This document shows, one piece after another, positions 18,299 to 27,260 of a DNA stretch of 64,000 nucleotides (the stretch's first letter is position 1; each line of letters begins with the position of its first letter). The stretch is from CAYZXL01 sp964482435 (GTDB lineage Bacteria; Auribacterota; JABMQX01). A program made the translations under genes and the position numbers. Location: the NCBI GenBank assembly GCA_964482435.1, contig CAYZXL010000001.1:175354-239353 (forward strand). Reading direction: 5' to 3'. The notes beneath the pieces are model-generated. The model was not told the origin of the DNA. It ran no database searches and saw only the letters and a program-made list of their open reading frames with translations.

Positions 18299-18461
18299 AA
18301 CAGGATTTACGGGATGGACTGGATTTGAAACGGAAGGCAGGAGGCCACCCCGCATTTGGGGGACTGCCCCCCGGATAGCTGCCTGCCAGGACCGAGGCTC
18401 ACAAAGCGCAACGAGCGGCAGACAGGATTCACAAAATCCTGTACATCGTGTTCATCCTGTC
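18299..18461. repeat. Candidate MITE-like element with ACAGGAT terminal inverted repeats
   Basis: The left end (18299-18326) repeats ACAGGATTT/ACGGGATGG/ACTGGATTT in 9-base steps. The right end (18433-18461), read on the other strand, gives ACAGGATGA/ACACGATGT/ACAGGATTT. The ends are therefore imperfect inverted repeats about 163 bp apart. The middle contains a GGCAGG...CCTGCC hairpin. It lies wholly in the spacer between cluster genes 4 and 5. A related end occurs at 50903-50952. No transposase is encoded. Confidence 0.6.
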
Positions 18462-18533
18462 GAAGAAAAATACGTCATTGAATTTGTGAGTCAGAGCACT
18501 TGCGCGGTGAGAGACTCTGACAAGGAGCTGAGG

Positions 18534-21500
18534 ATGAGAAAAGAAGCATGGAGCGTGATTTGGGTTTTGGCGGCGTTTTTGCTCGCCTGTTTGTGTCCCC
18601 TGGGGCGCAGTAACGCTGAATCGAGCTTGCCTGATGAGGGAGACAGCGAGACGGCCGTCGCGTCCCAGGTCGAGGTGCCCCGCACAGAAGAAGCCATGAA
18701 GTTAGCACAGCAAGTCATTGCCAGGCTAAGAAAGTCTTACTACTTCCTCAAAGATACGGGCACCGGCTCATTTCAAGCCAGCTTTTCGGCAAAAGGCCAG
18801 GGACTGGCCATCGGCACCCTGAAAGCGTCCTGGGAAGCAAAGACGGGGCGCGTCTCAACGAAGTTCGAGGGGAAGCCCGGATACAAGCACTGGGACTGGT
18901 TTGAACAGCTCTCGTGGGCTGGCTTAAGCTCGTCGGTCGCCAGGAGCTTTGTCGCGCGGGGGCTGTATGCTGCGCAGACGCATGGGGGCTACCTCGTCGC
19001 GGATTATTCTCCGGGCCCAAGCGAGGCGAAATGGGTTCGGACGTCCGTCCCCAACAACCTGCTCCAGATAAGAAAAATCATCCACCTGCCCGACGACCAG
19101 GAGAAGGAGACGATCTGGGAAGCGAAAGAGTCTGGCGGCAAAAACTATCTCGCCTCCATGTCCATCATCGCGCGAGTCCCCGACGAGCCGGAGCGAAAGG
19201 TGGACTTCACCTTCACCTACACGACGCGGTACGGTCCTCCTTTCGTGAGAAGACTTGCCATAGAGGATAGCGGACTTGGCCAAGAGGGTTCGTGGGTTCT
19301 GGAACTGGACAACGTATCCTTCGTGAAGGCGGAGCCCTCAGAGGAGGAGCAGGTCCCCCGAACGCAAGAAGCGCAGAACCTGGCCAAGGAAATATTGACG
19401 AAGCTCAACGAGTCCCATTACTCGCTGTTGCAGACCGAGATCGAGGGATTTCAGGCGAGCTTCACAGTTCAGAAAGAGGGCGAGTCGGCCGGAGAGCTTA
19501 TGGTTGGCTGGAACCGAAGCGACGGGCAGATTCCGACGGCGGTGAAAGGGGAGGGCGTGGGCCAGTCCGAGAACTGGCTTCGCGGCGCGGTCGAATGGTG
19601 CATGAGGATGACGGTCCTGTCGTGGGTATCGCCCGAAGAGGAATACCCATTTTACGCCGTCAAAAAAGGCAACACGTACCTCCTCGACGGTTCCGAAGAC
19701 CCGACCGTTGAGGCGAAGACGATGTCAGTCTCGGAGGATTTTCGGCGGTTGGGGGACGTTTTGCGGTACGACGACGGTACCGAGCTTGACAGCGAGTACA
19801 CCGTTGAGACGGCAGATGGAAAGCATTTCGTCAAATCCATGAAAAGGACGGCTCGCCAGCCCGAAGCCGCCGAAATGAAAAACGAGTTCACCCTGACCTA
19901 TGTTCGCCGGGAGGGCTTCCCATTTCCCAAGCGAGTCCTCCTCGACGACATTGGGGCCGAAGGCAAGACGAGCTGGAAGCTGGAGTTGAAGGACGTAGCG
20001 TTTCAGCGAAAGACGGCTCCCGAGCCTGCAGTCACCAAGGAGACGACGGTGGCGCAAAAGCCAGGCCCTTCCACCCTGGAGCCGAAGCCCGAACCAACTC
20101 CTGAGCCAGCAGAGCACCCGGAGCTTTTTGAAGTCCAGATGGATGGGGAAATGGGTTACATTGACAAGAACGGACAACTCGTCATCCCGTTCCAGTTCGA
20201 CACCGCGTACCCTTTCTCGGAAGGTCTTGCGCCCGTGAGATTCGGCAGCGGCCTGTGGGGTTACATAGATCACACGGGGGAGATGGTAATAGGACCGAAG
20301 CTCCTGAACGTGGACGGGAAGTGGGCGGTAGAGCCGAAGTTCTTGTTCGCCTCCTCGTTCCGCGACGGCGTCGGGGCGGTGCAGCCCGAGGAAGGAAAGT
20401 GGCGATTCATTGACGGGGATGGCAACTTCGTCATGGAGAGGAACATCTCCTCTTCTACTCCTCCGTCCTTCGCCGAAGGGCTGGCAGCCGTCCGGGAAGG
20501 CGAGAAGTGGGGGTACATAGACAAAGAAGGGAATTTCGCAATCAAGCCTCAATTCACCTCCGCCTCCGATTTTTCCGAGGGTTTGGCGCCCGTGGCGGTT
20601 GTGGAAAATAGTTGGGGCTACGTGAACAGGAATGGAAAGACCGTCATCCCGGCCCAATTTTGGTGGGCACGACCCTTCCGCGAGGGCCGCGCGAAGGTCC
20701 AGGGCGGGAAGCAGACAGGGCAGAAGTTCGGCTACATTGACGCGACAGGCAAGCCTGTCACCGGATACAAATTTGATGCCGGCGAAGATTTCTCCGAAGG
20801 GATGGCGGCGGCCAACGTCGGAGGCTGGGAAACCGGGAAGTGGGGTTACATAGACAAAACGGGAAAGTGGGCCATCCAGCCGAAATTCCAGTCCGTCGGC
20901 AACTTCTCCCGGGGACTTGCACCCGTCAAGATTGGCGACAAATGGGGTTATATCGACAAGTCAGGAAAGTACGTCGTCGAGCCGAAGTACGATTCTGCAA
21001 ACGATTTTTCAGGCTCGCTGGCGTCGGTGCAGTCCGGCGGCGTGTCGCTGAGAATTGACACCACTGGCAAGGTCGTCTGGGACCCAATCGCCAGGATCGC
21101 GGGCAAAGCGCTTTATCCGATGCTGATGGGTGGAAGGTGGGGCTACATTGACAGGCTCGGCAAAGTCGTCGTTGGGCCCAGGTTCGAGGTCGCCGCGGCG
21201 TTTTCAGAGGGGTTAGGCCCGGTGAAATCCGGAGGCAAATGGGGCTATGTTGACTTGGCCGGCAAGGTTGCCATCGAGCCGAAGTTCGATCAAACCGCCG
21301 GGTTCTCAGAGGGGCTGGCGCCGGTGAAAGTCGGCGCCAAATACGGATTCATTGGCAGGAGCGGGAAGATGGCGATCGAACCTCAGTTCGACGAGGTCTG
21401 GGCCTTTGCGGAGGGATTGGCCCCTGTAAAGACGGGTGGCAAGATCGGCTTCATTGACAAAACCGGGAAGATTGTCATCGAGCCAAGATTCGATTCGGTG

Positions 21501-22028
21501 TACGGCTTTTCCGAGAACGTGGCGGCGGTCAGGGTCGGCGGCAAATGGGGCTTTGTCAATAAAGCCGGCGCCGTGTACATTGAGCTGCAGTTCGACCAGG
21601 TGTGGAGCTTCGGCGGCGGCCTGGCGCCGGTCAGGGTCGGCGGCAAATGGGGCTTCATTCACAAAACGGGGACGATGCTCATTGAGCCGCAGTTCGGAGA
21701 CGCCTACAATTTCTCCGAGGGACTCGCGCCAGTCATGATTGGCGACCTCTACGGGTACATAGATCAGCACGGAGAACAAGTCATCCCGCCACTTTTCCAG
21801 CAGGCCGATTCGCACTCGGAGGGATGGGCGGTCGTCGAGGCCGAAGAGAAAGGCGAGAGGGTGGTGTGTTTCGTCAGCCACAGCATTCTGAGGAGGCAAA
21901 TCCTCCCAAAAGGCGAGAAATGGGACAGGGCCTGGGACTTCAGGGATGGATTGGCAAAGGTCAAGGTCGGCAACAAGATTGGTTACATCAACAAAGCAGG
22001 AGATTATGTTTGGATGCCCAGAGAGTAG
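18534..22028 (+). CDS. Exported protein with two domain A copies and about 18 WG repeats (cluster gene 5)
   Basis: 1164 residues from the ATG at 18534 (AAGGAG 6 bases upstream). The long open frame upstream runs only through a repeat element. The signal peptide leads into a diverged motif (ESSLPDEGD). Domain A copies lie at about 45-265 and 275-505, followed by a Pro/Glu linker (about 505-540). The C-terminal half is an array of about 18 WG (KWG) repeats of 33-36 residues, pattern KWGYIDKTGKxVIEPKFDxxxxFSEGLAPVKxGG. WG repeats occur in surface or secreted proteins of many bacteria and are thought to form beta-rich binding platforms. The second domain A is closest to that of gene 6 (shared VEWCMR and YxLDGSxDP), pointing to recent duplication. 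Confidence 0.85.
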   Translation: MRKEAWSVIWVLAAFLLACLCPLGRSNAESSLPDEGDSETAVASQVEVPRTEEAMKLAQQVIARLRKSYYFLKDTGTGSFQASFSAKGQGLAIGTLKASWEAKTGRVSTKFEGKPGYKHWDWFEQLSWAGLSSSVARSFVARGLYAAQTHGGYLVADYSPGPSEAKWVRTSVPNNLLQIRKIIHLPDDQEKETIWEAKESGGKNYLASMSIIARVPDEPERKVDFTFTYTTRYGPPFVRRLAIEDSGLGQEGSWVLELDNVSFVKAEPSEEEQVPRTQEAQNLAKEILTKLNESHYSLLQTEIEGFQASFTVQKEGESAGELMVGWNRSDGQIPTAVKGEGVGQSENWLRGAVEWCMRMTVLSWVSPEEEYPFYAVKKGNTYLLDGSEDPTVEAKTMSVSEDFRRLGDVLRYDDGTELDSEYTVETADGKHFVKSMKRTARQPEAAEMKNEFTLTYVRREGFPFPKRVLLDDIGAEGKTSWKLELKDVAFQRKTAPEPAVTKETTVAQKPGPSTLEPKPEPTPEPAEHPELFEVQMDGEMGYIDKNGQLVIPFQFDTAYPFSEGLAPVRFGSGLWGYIDHTGEMVIGPKLLNVDGKWAVEPKFLFASSFRDGVGAVQPEEGKWRFIDGDGNFVMERNISSSTPPSFAEGLAAVREGEKWGYIDKEGNFAIKPQFTSASDFSEGLAPVAVVENSWGYVNRNGKTVIPAQFWWARPFREGRAKVQGGKQTGQKFGYIDATGKPVTGYKFDAGEDFSEGMAAANVGGWETGKWGYIDKTGKWAIQPKFQSVGNFSRGLAPVKIGDKWGYIDKSGKYVVEPKYDSANDFSGSLASVQSGGVSLRIDTTGKVVWDPIARIAGKALYPMLMGGRWGYIDRLGKVVVGPRFEVAAAFSEGLGPVKSGGKWGYVDLAGKVAIEPKFDQTAGFSEGLAPVKVGAKYGFIGRSGKMAIEPQFDEVWAFAEGLAPVKTGGKIGFIDKTGKIVIEPRFDSVYGFSENVAAVRVGGKWGFVNKAGAVYIELQFDQVWSFGGGLAPVRVGGKWGFIHKTGTMLIEPQFGDAYNFSEGLAPVMIGDLYGYIDQHGEQVIPPLFQQADSHSEGWAVVEAEEKGERVVCFVSHSILRRQILPKGEKWDRAWDFRDGLAKVKVGNKIGYINKAGDYVWMPRE

Positions 22029-22189
22029 CTTGAGGTGTCATCCCGGTTTTGGTCCGGCCATAGGTGCGACGAATTGACCCCGCCTTTGGCAGGACCATGC
22101 CACGTCAAGCGCTGGACGCATGGCGCGCACGTCCCCTCTCTCGCACGAGAGTATTTGCCGCCCGGTCACTTCGGAGAAAGGAGTGAAAA

Positions 22190-23608
22190 ATGAGGAATGT
22201 GTTGGTCGGATTTGCGTGGATTCTGGCGAGCATCTTTGCCGCGTGCTCTGTGACGCTAAAGGGAGCCGCCGCAGAGGAAGGATTGTTTGAGGAAGAAGAG
22301 CCGGAGGCGGAGACTCCCGCTTCATCCGGCGAGACGATTCCGAAAACCAGAGAAGCTCAGAACCTCGCAAAGGAAGTAATCACCAATCTGAATGAGACCT
22401 CCTATTCCCTGGCACAGAGCGACCTTGAAGGATTGGATGCGAGTTTCAGTGTCGAGCAAGATGGCCGGTCGCTCGGGAAGCTGAGCATGAAATGGGACCG
22501 GGTGCAGGCTAAGGTTACGACGCAGCTTCAGGGGAAAGTCCCCAAGAGGCAGCAGGGGTGGCTGCGAAATATGGTCGAGTGGTGCATGAGAATAACGATT
22601 CTCGGTTGGACTCCGCCGGAGCAGAAATATCCGGTTTACGGGGCAAAAGTTGGTGACGGGTACGTTCTCGACGGGTCGGCAGACCCGAGTGTCAAGGACA
22701 GAATAATGATTATCTCGGAGAATTACGCCCGGCAGGGAGATATTCTCGGGTACGACGACGGGCTGGTGCTCCACACCGAGTACACCGTCGAGGATGCCGA
22801 TGGAAAGCATTTCATAAAAACCGCGTCGCGAACCGCTCGCCAGCCAGGTGCGGAGGAAATCAGGGCAGATTTCATTTTCACCTACACCCGCAGAGAAGGG
22901 CTGGTCTTTGTAAAGCGGATTCAGATAGAAGATACCGGGCCGGAGGGGAAGTCCAAATGGAAGCTGGAGTTCGTCACGGATAGTCTGGCGTTTCGTCGCC
23001 CGGAAGTCACCAAGCCGGAGACAATCATAGCCGAACCGGAGAAGAAGCCAGAAGTCGCCACGGTGACCCCCGAGCCGGAAAAACCTGCCCCCGAGCCCGA
23101 GAAGAAGCCAGTTGTTTCCGAGCCGCCTGCCAAAGCGGAAGTGGTTGTTCCGGAGCCGCCCGCAGGATACGTCAAAGGGCCATGGGGCGATGCGAAAGTC
23201 GGCAACCGGCTCATGATTGAGACAGTTCGGCCGTCTCCTTTCGGAGCGGTGCCGGTGACCGTATGGATGGAGGTCATGAAAGCCGACGAGAAAAGCGTGA
23301 CAGTGAAAACGACGGGCATGGAGGGAGGGAAGGTCCGCCAGTCGGGGGAGTCAGCGAGGCCTCGATTCATTTCAAAGGGAGAATACGAAAAGCTCCTGAA
23401 AAATGAAGGGGAGAAACAGAGCGACACGACGATAGAGATTTCGGACAAGAAGTACAAGTGCGAGATTTACAAAAAAGAAGTCCGCGCGAAGGATGGTTCC
23501 CGGGTCGAGGGATGGACATACATCAGCAAGGAAGTCCCGGGCTGGATCCTGAGGCGAGGGAGCAGCAGAGCCGGGACCTTATGGGATGTGAAGCAATTCT
23601 GGCCATAG
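22190..23608 (+). CDS. Exported GLFEE-motif protein, domain A plus a C-terminal domain (cluster gene 6)
   Basis: 472 residues; AAAGGAG precedes the ATG at 22190. The signal peptide (about 1-28) leads straight into EEGLFEEEEPE. Domain A (about 48-270) is the sister of the second domain A of gene 5 (MVEWCMRITILGW, TARQPGAEEI). A Pro-Glu-Lys linker (EPEKKPEVATVTPEPEKP and so on, about 272-328) separates it from a C-terminal domain of about 140 residues with GPWGDAKVGNRLMIET, KYKCEIYKKEV and YISKEVPGWILRR. That last domain resembles planctomycete secreted proteins in which a reporter-like beta domain ends in an EVPG motif. I cannot name it. Function unknown. Confidence 0.75.
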   Translation: MRNVLVGFAWILASIFAACSVTLKGAAAEEGLFEEEEPEAETPASSGETIPKTREAQNLAKEVITNLNETSYSLAQSDLEGLDASFSVEQDGRSLGKLSMKWDRVQAKVTTQLQGKVPKRQQGWLRNMVEWCMRITILGWTPPEQKYPVYGAKVGDGYVLDGSADPSVKDRIMIISENYARQGDILGYDDGLVLHTEYTVEDADGKHFIKTASRTARQPGAEEIRADFIFTYTRREGLVFVKRIQIEDTGPEGKSKWKLEFVTDSLAFRRPEVTKPETIIAEPEKKPEVATVTPEPEKPAPEPEKKPVVSEPPAKAEVVVPEPPAGYVKGPWGDAKVGNRLMIETVRPSPFGAVPVTVWMEVMKADEKSVTVKTTGMEGGKVRQSGESARPRFISKGEYEKLLKNEGEKQSDTTIEISDKKYKCEIYKKEVRAKDGSRVEGWTYISKEVPGWILRRGSSRAGTLWDVKQFWP

Positions 23609-23723
23609 GAGATTCAGCCATCGTGAAGACCGGCCCGGGCGAGACGGCTTGCCCATCAACGGTTCGGGAAGACGCGTCTCACGTATAGGGAGGTCGAGGA
23701 GCCTTATCCATAGGAGGAGGACC

Positions 23724-26700
23724 ATGAAGCAGAAGAAGTTTTGGTTACCGAGTGCCTTGTTGGCCATGGCTGTGGCGACTGTTCTTTTGATTTTGTCCGG
23801 GCGCTCGGGCGGCGAAGCAGCGCGAGCATCACGGGCTGCACCCGAGACCCCAAAGGCAGCATCTCGCTCCGGCCTTTTTGAGGACGATGCACCCGTTGGA
23901 AGCGCCACCGCGGCCCCGAAAGCGACGGCCGGGCCCCCAAAGGCCGCCGATGTTGAGCCCCGCCTTGAGGAGACCAAGCTCGGAGAGCTTCCCGATGGGG
24001 ATACGTTTTATGTGTCCAGATTCAGCGACGACGACAGTCACATCGCCTGCCTGACCAAGAAAGGCGAGAAGCAGCTCGTCGCTCTGGACGGCAAAACCGG
24101 GCCCGAATTCGACGAGGTGCAAAACGTCTCCATCAGCGGCGATGGCAGCCGCGTAGGATATTGGGGCAAAAAGGATGGAAAAGGGTACGTGGTCGTGGAC
24201 CACAAAATCGGACAAGAGTGCGACGAGGCCCGCGTCGTTTTCTCCGATGATGGCAAGCGAGTGGCGTGCCTTATCACGAAAGGAGGCAAGGGGTTCGTCG
24301 TGCTGGACAACAAAGCCGGTCCACAGTTTGACGGCGTCAGCTCCTTCGCGTTCAGCCCGAATGGAAAGCGATACGGATACAAAGTCAGTAAGGGCGATGA
24401 GTGCTTCTTTGTCGTGGACGGAAAGCTCGGCCCAAAAGCTGCGACGTATGGAGGATTGACGTTCAGCCCCGATGGAAGGCGTCTGGCTTGCGGGATCGCC
24501 TACTGGCACGGCGAGCATTATTACATCGTGGAAGGCGTGAAGGAGCGGGAGTACGAAAGAACTGAAGACTTGGTTTTCAGCCCGGACGGGAAGCATTATG
24601 CCTACGCTGCCAGGCAGAATGAGGACGCGGATTACGTTGTGGTCGTGGACGGCAAGCCCAAATGGCCCGGGTATGATGCTGTGGATGACGTCGCCTTCAG
24701 CCCGAATGGCGCACGGCTGGCTTATGTGGCCTCCAAAGGGTCAGACGAACAGTTCATTGTCCTGAACGGAAAGGCCGGCCCATCGTTTGACGAGGTCTGC
24801 AAGTACAGCCAGCCCACCTTCAGCCCGGACAGCAAGCATCTGGCGTACGTGGCGGTTCAGACGACCCTGGTTTATGACGGGGAGCAACAGCAGCCGGGAT
24901 ATCGAATGATCTGGGGAATGACATTCAGCCCGGACAGCGCTCACCTCGCGTACAAGGCTGCAAATGGTGGGGAGTTCGTCGTGGTTGACGGCAAGCCCGG
25001 ACCAAAATACGAAAAGCTGAGCTTCGAGCCTCTGGCGTTTCGTGCCGACGGCGTCATAGAGTATCTGGCTTTCAAAGGCGGCTCGTATTATCGCGTGAAG
25101 CAGACCTCGCCCGCATGGGTTTCCGGCAGAGCGCCACAAACAAAGCAACTCGCCGCAAGTGAGGAAACTCTTGCTGAAACCCCTAAAACGACAGGGCGCC
25201 GAAGCCTTTTCGAGGACGCGGAGCCGACTCCCGCAACGGAGGCCACAACACCGAAGCGGACACAGCCCGCGAGAACCCGCGAGGGAACCGGGCGTTCCGG
25301 TCTCTTCGAGGACGAGCAGCCTCCTGCGACTGAGATGGCCCCGGCACGGGAGAGACCCTCAACGACGACTGCACCTGCGAGACGATCCGGCTTGTTCGAG
25401 GACGAAGAACCCCTGCCTGCAACTGAACCAGCGGCGAGGCGTCAGCCCTCCACCGGCGCAAGGACGCGCGCCACGGGTTTGTTTGAGGACGAAGAGCCAG
25501 CGACGAAGACAAAGGCAGAGGGAGCGACGGGCGCCAAGGCTGCCGCGCCTCGCAGGGAAATCTCTCTCGACCTGGGTGATGGCGTCTCGATGAAACTTGT
25601 CCTCATCCCCCCTGGCAAATTCACGATGGGAAGCCCAAAAGATGAGATCGGGGACGACAAGGTCAGACAAAACGAGGGTCCCCAGCACGACGTGACGATC
25701 AGTAAGCCGTTCTTCATGGGGGTCACGGAGGTGACGCAGGGACAGTACAAGGCTGTGATGGGCAGGAGTCCGAGCGAATACAAAGGTGTCAATCGCCCTG
25801 CGGAGATGGTTTCATGGGATGACGCCGCGGAGTTTTGCGCCAAGCTCACCGAGAAAGTGGGCAGGGAAGTCCGGCTCGCGACGGAGGCCGAATGGGAGTA
25901 CGCGTGCCGGGCGGGAAGCACCGGAAGATATTGTTTTGGCGATGATGAAGAGAGTCTTGGGGATTACGCCTGGGTCTGGGCCAACTCGGGCGGTTACGGC
26001 GCGGGACCCCACCCTGTTGGCAGCAAGAAGCCCAACGCATGGGGTCTCTACGACATGCACGGAAACGTCTTTGAGTGGTGCAGCGATTGGTATGGGAAGA
26101 CATATTACAAGGAGGCGAAACCCGTTGACCCGCAGGGGCCCAAGTCGGGCGAGTGGCGTGTTGCCCGCGGCGGCTCGTGGGGTTTGGGGCAGAAAGAGTG
26201 CCGTTGTGCGGAGCGGTACATGTACGAGACCGACTACAGGGACTCGGGCCTCGGTTTCCGCGTCGTGGTGGACCCAAGGCCCGAGGAGTTGGGCGGTCAA
26301 GCTGCTCCAGCCACCGGGCAGCCCGCCGCCCAGCCAGCGAAGGAATCCGGCCTCTTCGAGGACGAGGAAGCCGCGCTAGAGACCGAAGCTGCTCCCGAAA
26401 AGGAGACTCCTGCTGTGACGACAGTTGTGCGGAACAAACTCACCCTCGACCTGGGCGGCAACGTTTCCATGAAGCTGGCTCTGATTCCGGCGGGGAAATT
26501 CATGATGGGCGCTCCAGCCAGCGAGCAGGGCGCCGGCCACGATGAGAAGCCTCAGCATGGGGTCGTAATCAGCAAGCCCTTCTACATGGGTGTTTACGAA
26601 GTCACGCAGGAGCAGTACCAGGCGGTCACTGGCAAAAACCCCAGCCCCAGCGAATTCAAGGCGGCAAAGAACCCCGTCGTCATCCTCACCTGGAACGGTG

Positions 26701-27071
26701 TGCAGGAATTCTGCAAGAGGCTCTCTGCGAAAACGGGCAAGACGGTTCGTTTGCCCACCGAAGCGGAATGGGAGTATGCTTGCCGCGCGGGAACGACGAC
26801 GCCTTTCAATACCGGCGCGACGATAGGCACCGACCAGGCAAATTACGACGGCAACTCCGTGTATGGAAGTGGGCGCAAGGGCACTTTTCGACAGAAATTG
26901 ACGCCTGTGGGAAGCTTCAAGCCGAACGCCCGGGGCCTGTACGACATGCACGGCAACGCATGGGAGAGGTGCAGCGATTGGTATGGCGGGCAGTACTACG
27001 CTAACGCGAAAGCGGCCGACCCGCAGGGGCTCGTCCGGAAAAGCTCGTCTCGTTCGTGGCGGCTCGTATAA
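23724..27071 (+). CDS. Exported propeller and double FGE-sulfatase-domain protein with six GLFED motifs (cluster gene 7; frameshifted C-terminus)
   Basis: 1115 residues as read; GGAGGAGG precedes the ATG at 23724. After an N-terminal membrane/signal segment comes SGLFEDD (49-55). Residues about 75-460 hold roughly nine TolB/PD40-like blades (FSPDGKRxAY, VVVDGKxGPxYD). Four spaced LFED motifs follow at about 494-500, 525-531, 555-561 and 584-590. Two FGE-sulfatase (SUMF1) domains follow at about 612-850 and 905-1115 (MKLVLIPPGKFTMGSP, ATEAEWEYACRAG, GLYDMHGNVFEWCSDWYG), with a sixth motif at 875-881. Such domains often bind ligands without being true formylglycine-generating enzymes. The second one is cut short by a frameshift at a G4 run (27026-27029). 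No copy of domain A is present. Confidence 0.85.
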   Translation: MKQKKFWLPSALLAMAVATVLLILSGRSGGEAARASRAAPETPKAASRSGLFEDDAPVGSATAAPKATAGPPKAADVEPRLEETKLGELPDGDTFYVSRFSDDDSHIACLTKKGEKQLVALDGKTGPEFDEVQNVSISGDGSRVGYWGKKDGKGYVVVDHKIGQECDEARVVFSDDGKRVACLITKGGKGFVVLDNKAGPQFDGVSSFAFSPNGKRYGYKVSKGDECFFVVDGKLGPKAATYGGLTFSPDGRRLACGIAYWHGEHYYIVEGVKEREYERTEDLVFSPDGKHYAYAARQNEDADYVVVVDGKPKWPGYDAVDDVAFSPNGARLAYVASKGSDEQFIVLNGKAGPSFDEVCKYSQPTFSPDSKHLAYVAVQTTLVYDGEQQQPGYRMIWGMTFSPDSAHLAYKAANGGEFVVVDGKPGPKYEKLSFEPLAFRADGVIEYLAFKGGSYYRVKQTSPAWVSGRAPQTKQLAASEETLAETPKTTGRRSLFEDAEPTPATEATTPKRTQPARTREGTGRSGLFEDEQPPATEMAPARERPSTTTAPARRSGLFEDEEPLPATEPAARRQPSTGARTRATGLFEDEEPATKTKAEGATGAKAAAPRREISLDLGDGVSMKLVLIPPGKFTMGSPKDEIGDDKVRQNEGPQHDVTISKPFFMGVTEVTQGQYKAVMGRSPSEYKGVNRPAEMVSWDDAAEFCAKLTEKVGREVRLATEAEWEYACRAGSTGRYCFGDDEESLGDYAWVWANSGGYGAGPHPVGSKKPNAWGLYDMHGNVFEWCSDWYGKTYYKEAKPVDPQGPKSGEWRVARGGSWGLGQKECRCAERYMYETDYRDSGLGFRVVVDPRPEELGGQAAPATGQPAAQPAKESGLFEDEEAALETEAAPEKETPAVTTVVRNKLTLDLGGNVSMKLALIPAGKFMMGAPASEQGAGHDEKPQHGVVISKPFYMGVYEVTQEQYQAVTGKNPSPSEFKAAKNPVVILTWNGVQEFCKRLSAKTGKTVRLPTEAEWEYACRAGTTTPFNTGATIGTDQANYDGNSVYGSGRKGTFRQKLTPVGSFKPNARGLYDMHGNAWERCSDWYGGQYYANAKAADPQGLVRKSSSRSWRLV

Positions 27072-27189
27072 GGACGGCCCGTCGGACTGCCGGTCTGCCG
27101 CTCGCGCATGGTTCGGGACAAGTCCCCAGAGCAAGAACGCTGGCGTCGGTTTCCGTGTTCTCGTAGAGGCGGAAACGGTCGTTCGATGA
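27030..27189 (+). pseudogene. Displaced C-terminus of cluster gene 7 (+1 frame)
   Basis: This frame encodes SSGKARLVRGGSYKDG followed by SAARAWFG and GVGFRVLVEAE, exactly the missing end of the second FGE-sulfatase domain. Removing one G from the run 27026-27029 joins it to the upstream frame as DPQGSSGKARLVRGGS. It could be a real mutation, a phase-variable tract or a sequencing or assembly error. Confidence 0.8.
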
Positions 27190-27231
27190 CCAACAGCCCC
27201 CGCTGCCCGACCAGAATTGTGCGATTCCGTC

Positions 27232-27260
27232 TTGACATCGCGGTTGAGATGATGTTCGAT
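27232..27260 (+). promoter_or_regulatory. Candidate promoter of the ThuA/isochorismatase gene
   Basis: TTGACA (27232-27237) is 17 bases from TTCGAT (27255-27260). The -35 box is perfect; the -10 box is weak. Confidence 0.35.

Noticed and set aside
18135..18533. N-terminal extension of the WG-repeat gene
   Set aside because: It consists of the end of the previous gene in another frame plus the ACAGGAT repeat element. The ATG at 18534 has a ribosome-binding site and begins a signal peptide.
23724..27071. Gene 7 as a true formylglycine-generating enzyme for sulfatases
   Set aside because: No sulfatase gene is nearby, and the expected paired active-site cysteines could not be placed with confidence. 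The fold is widely used for binding alone.
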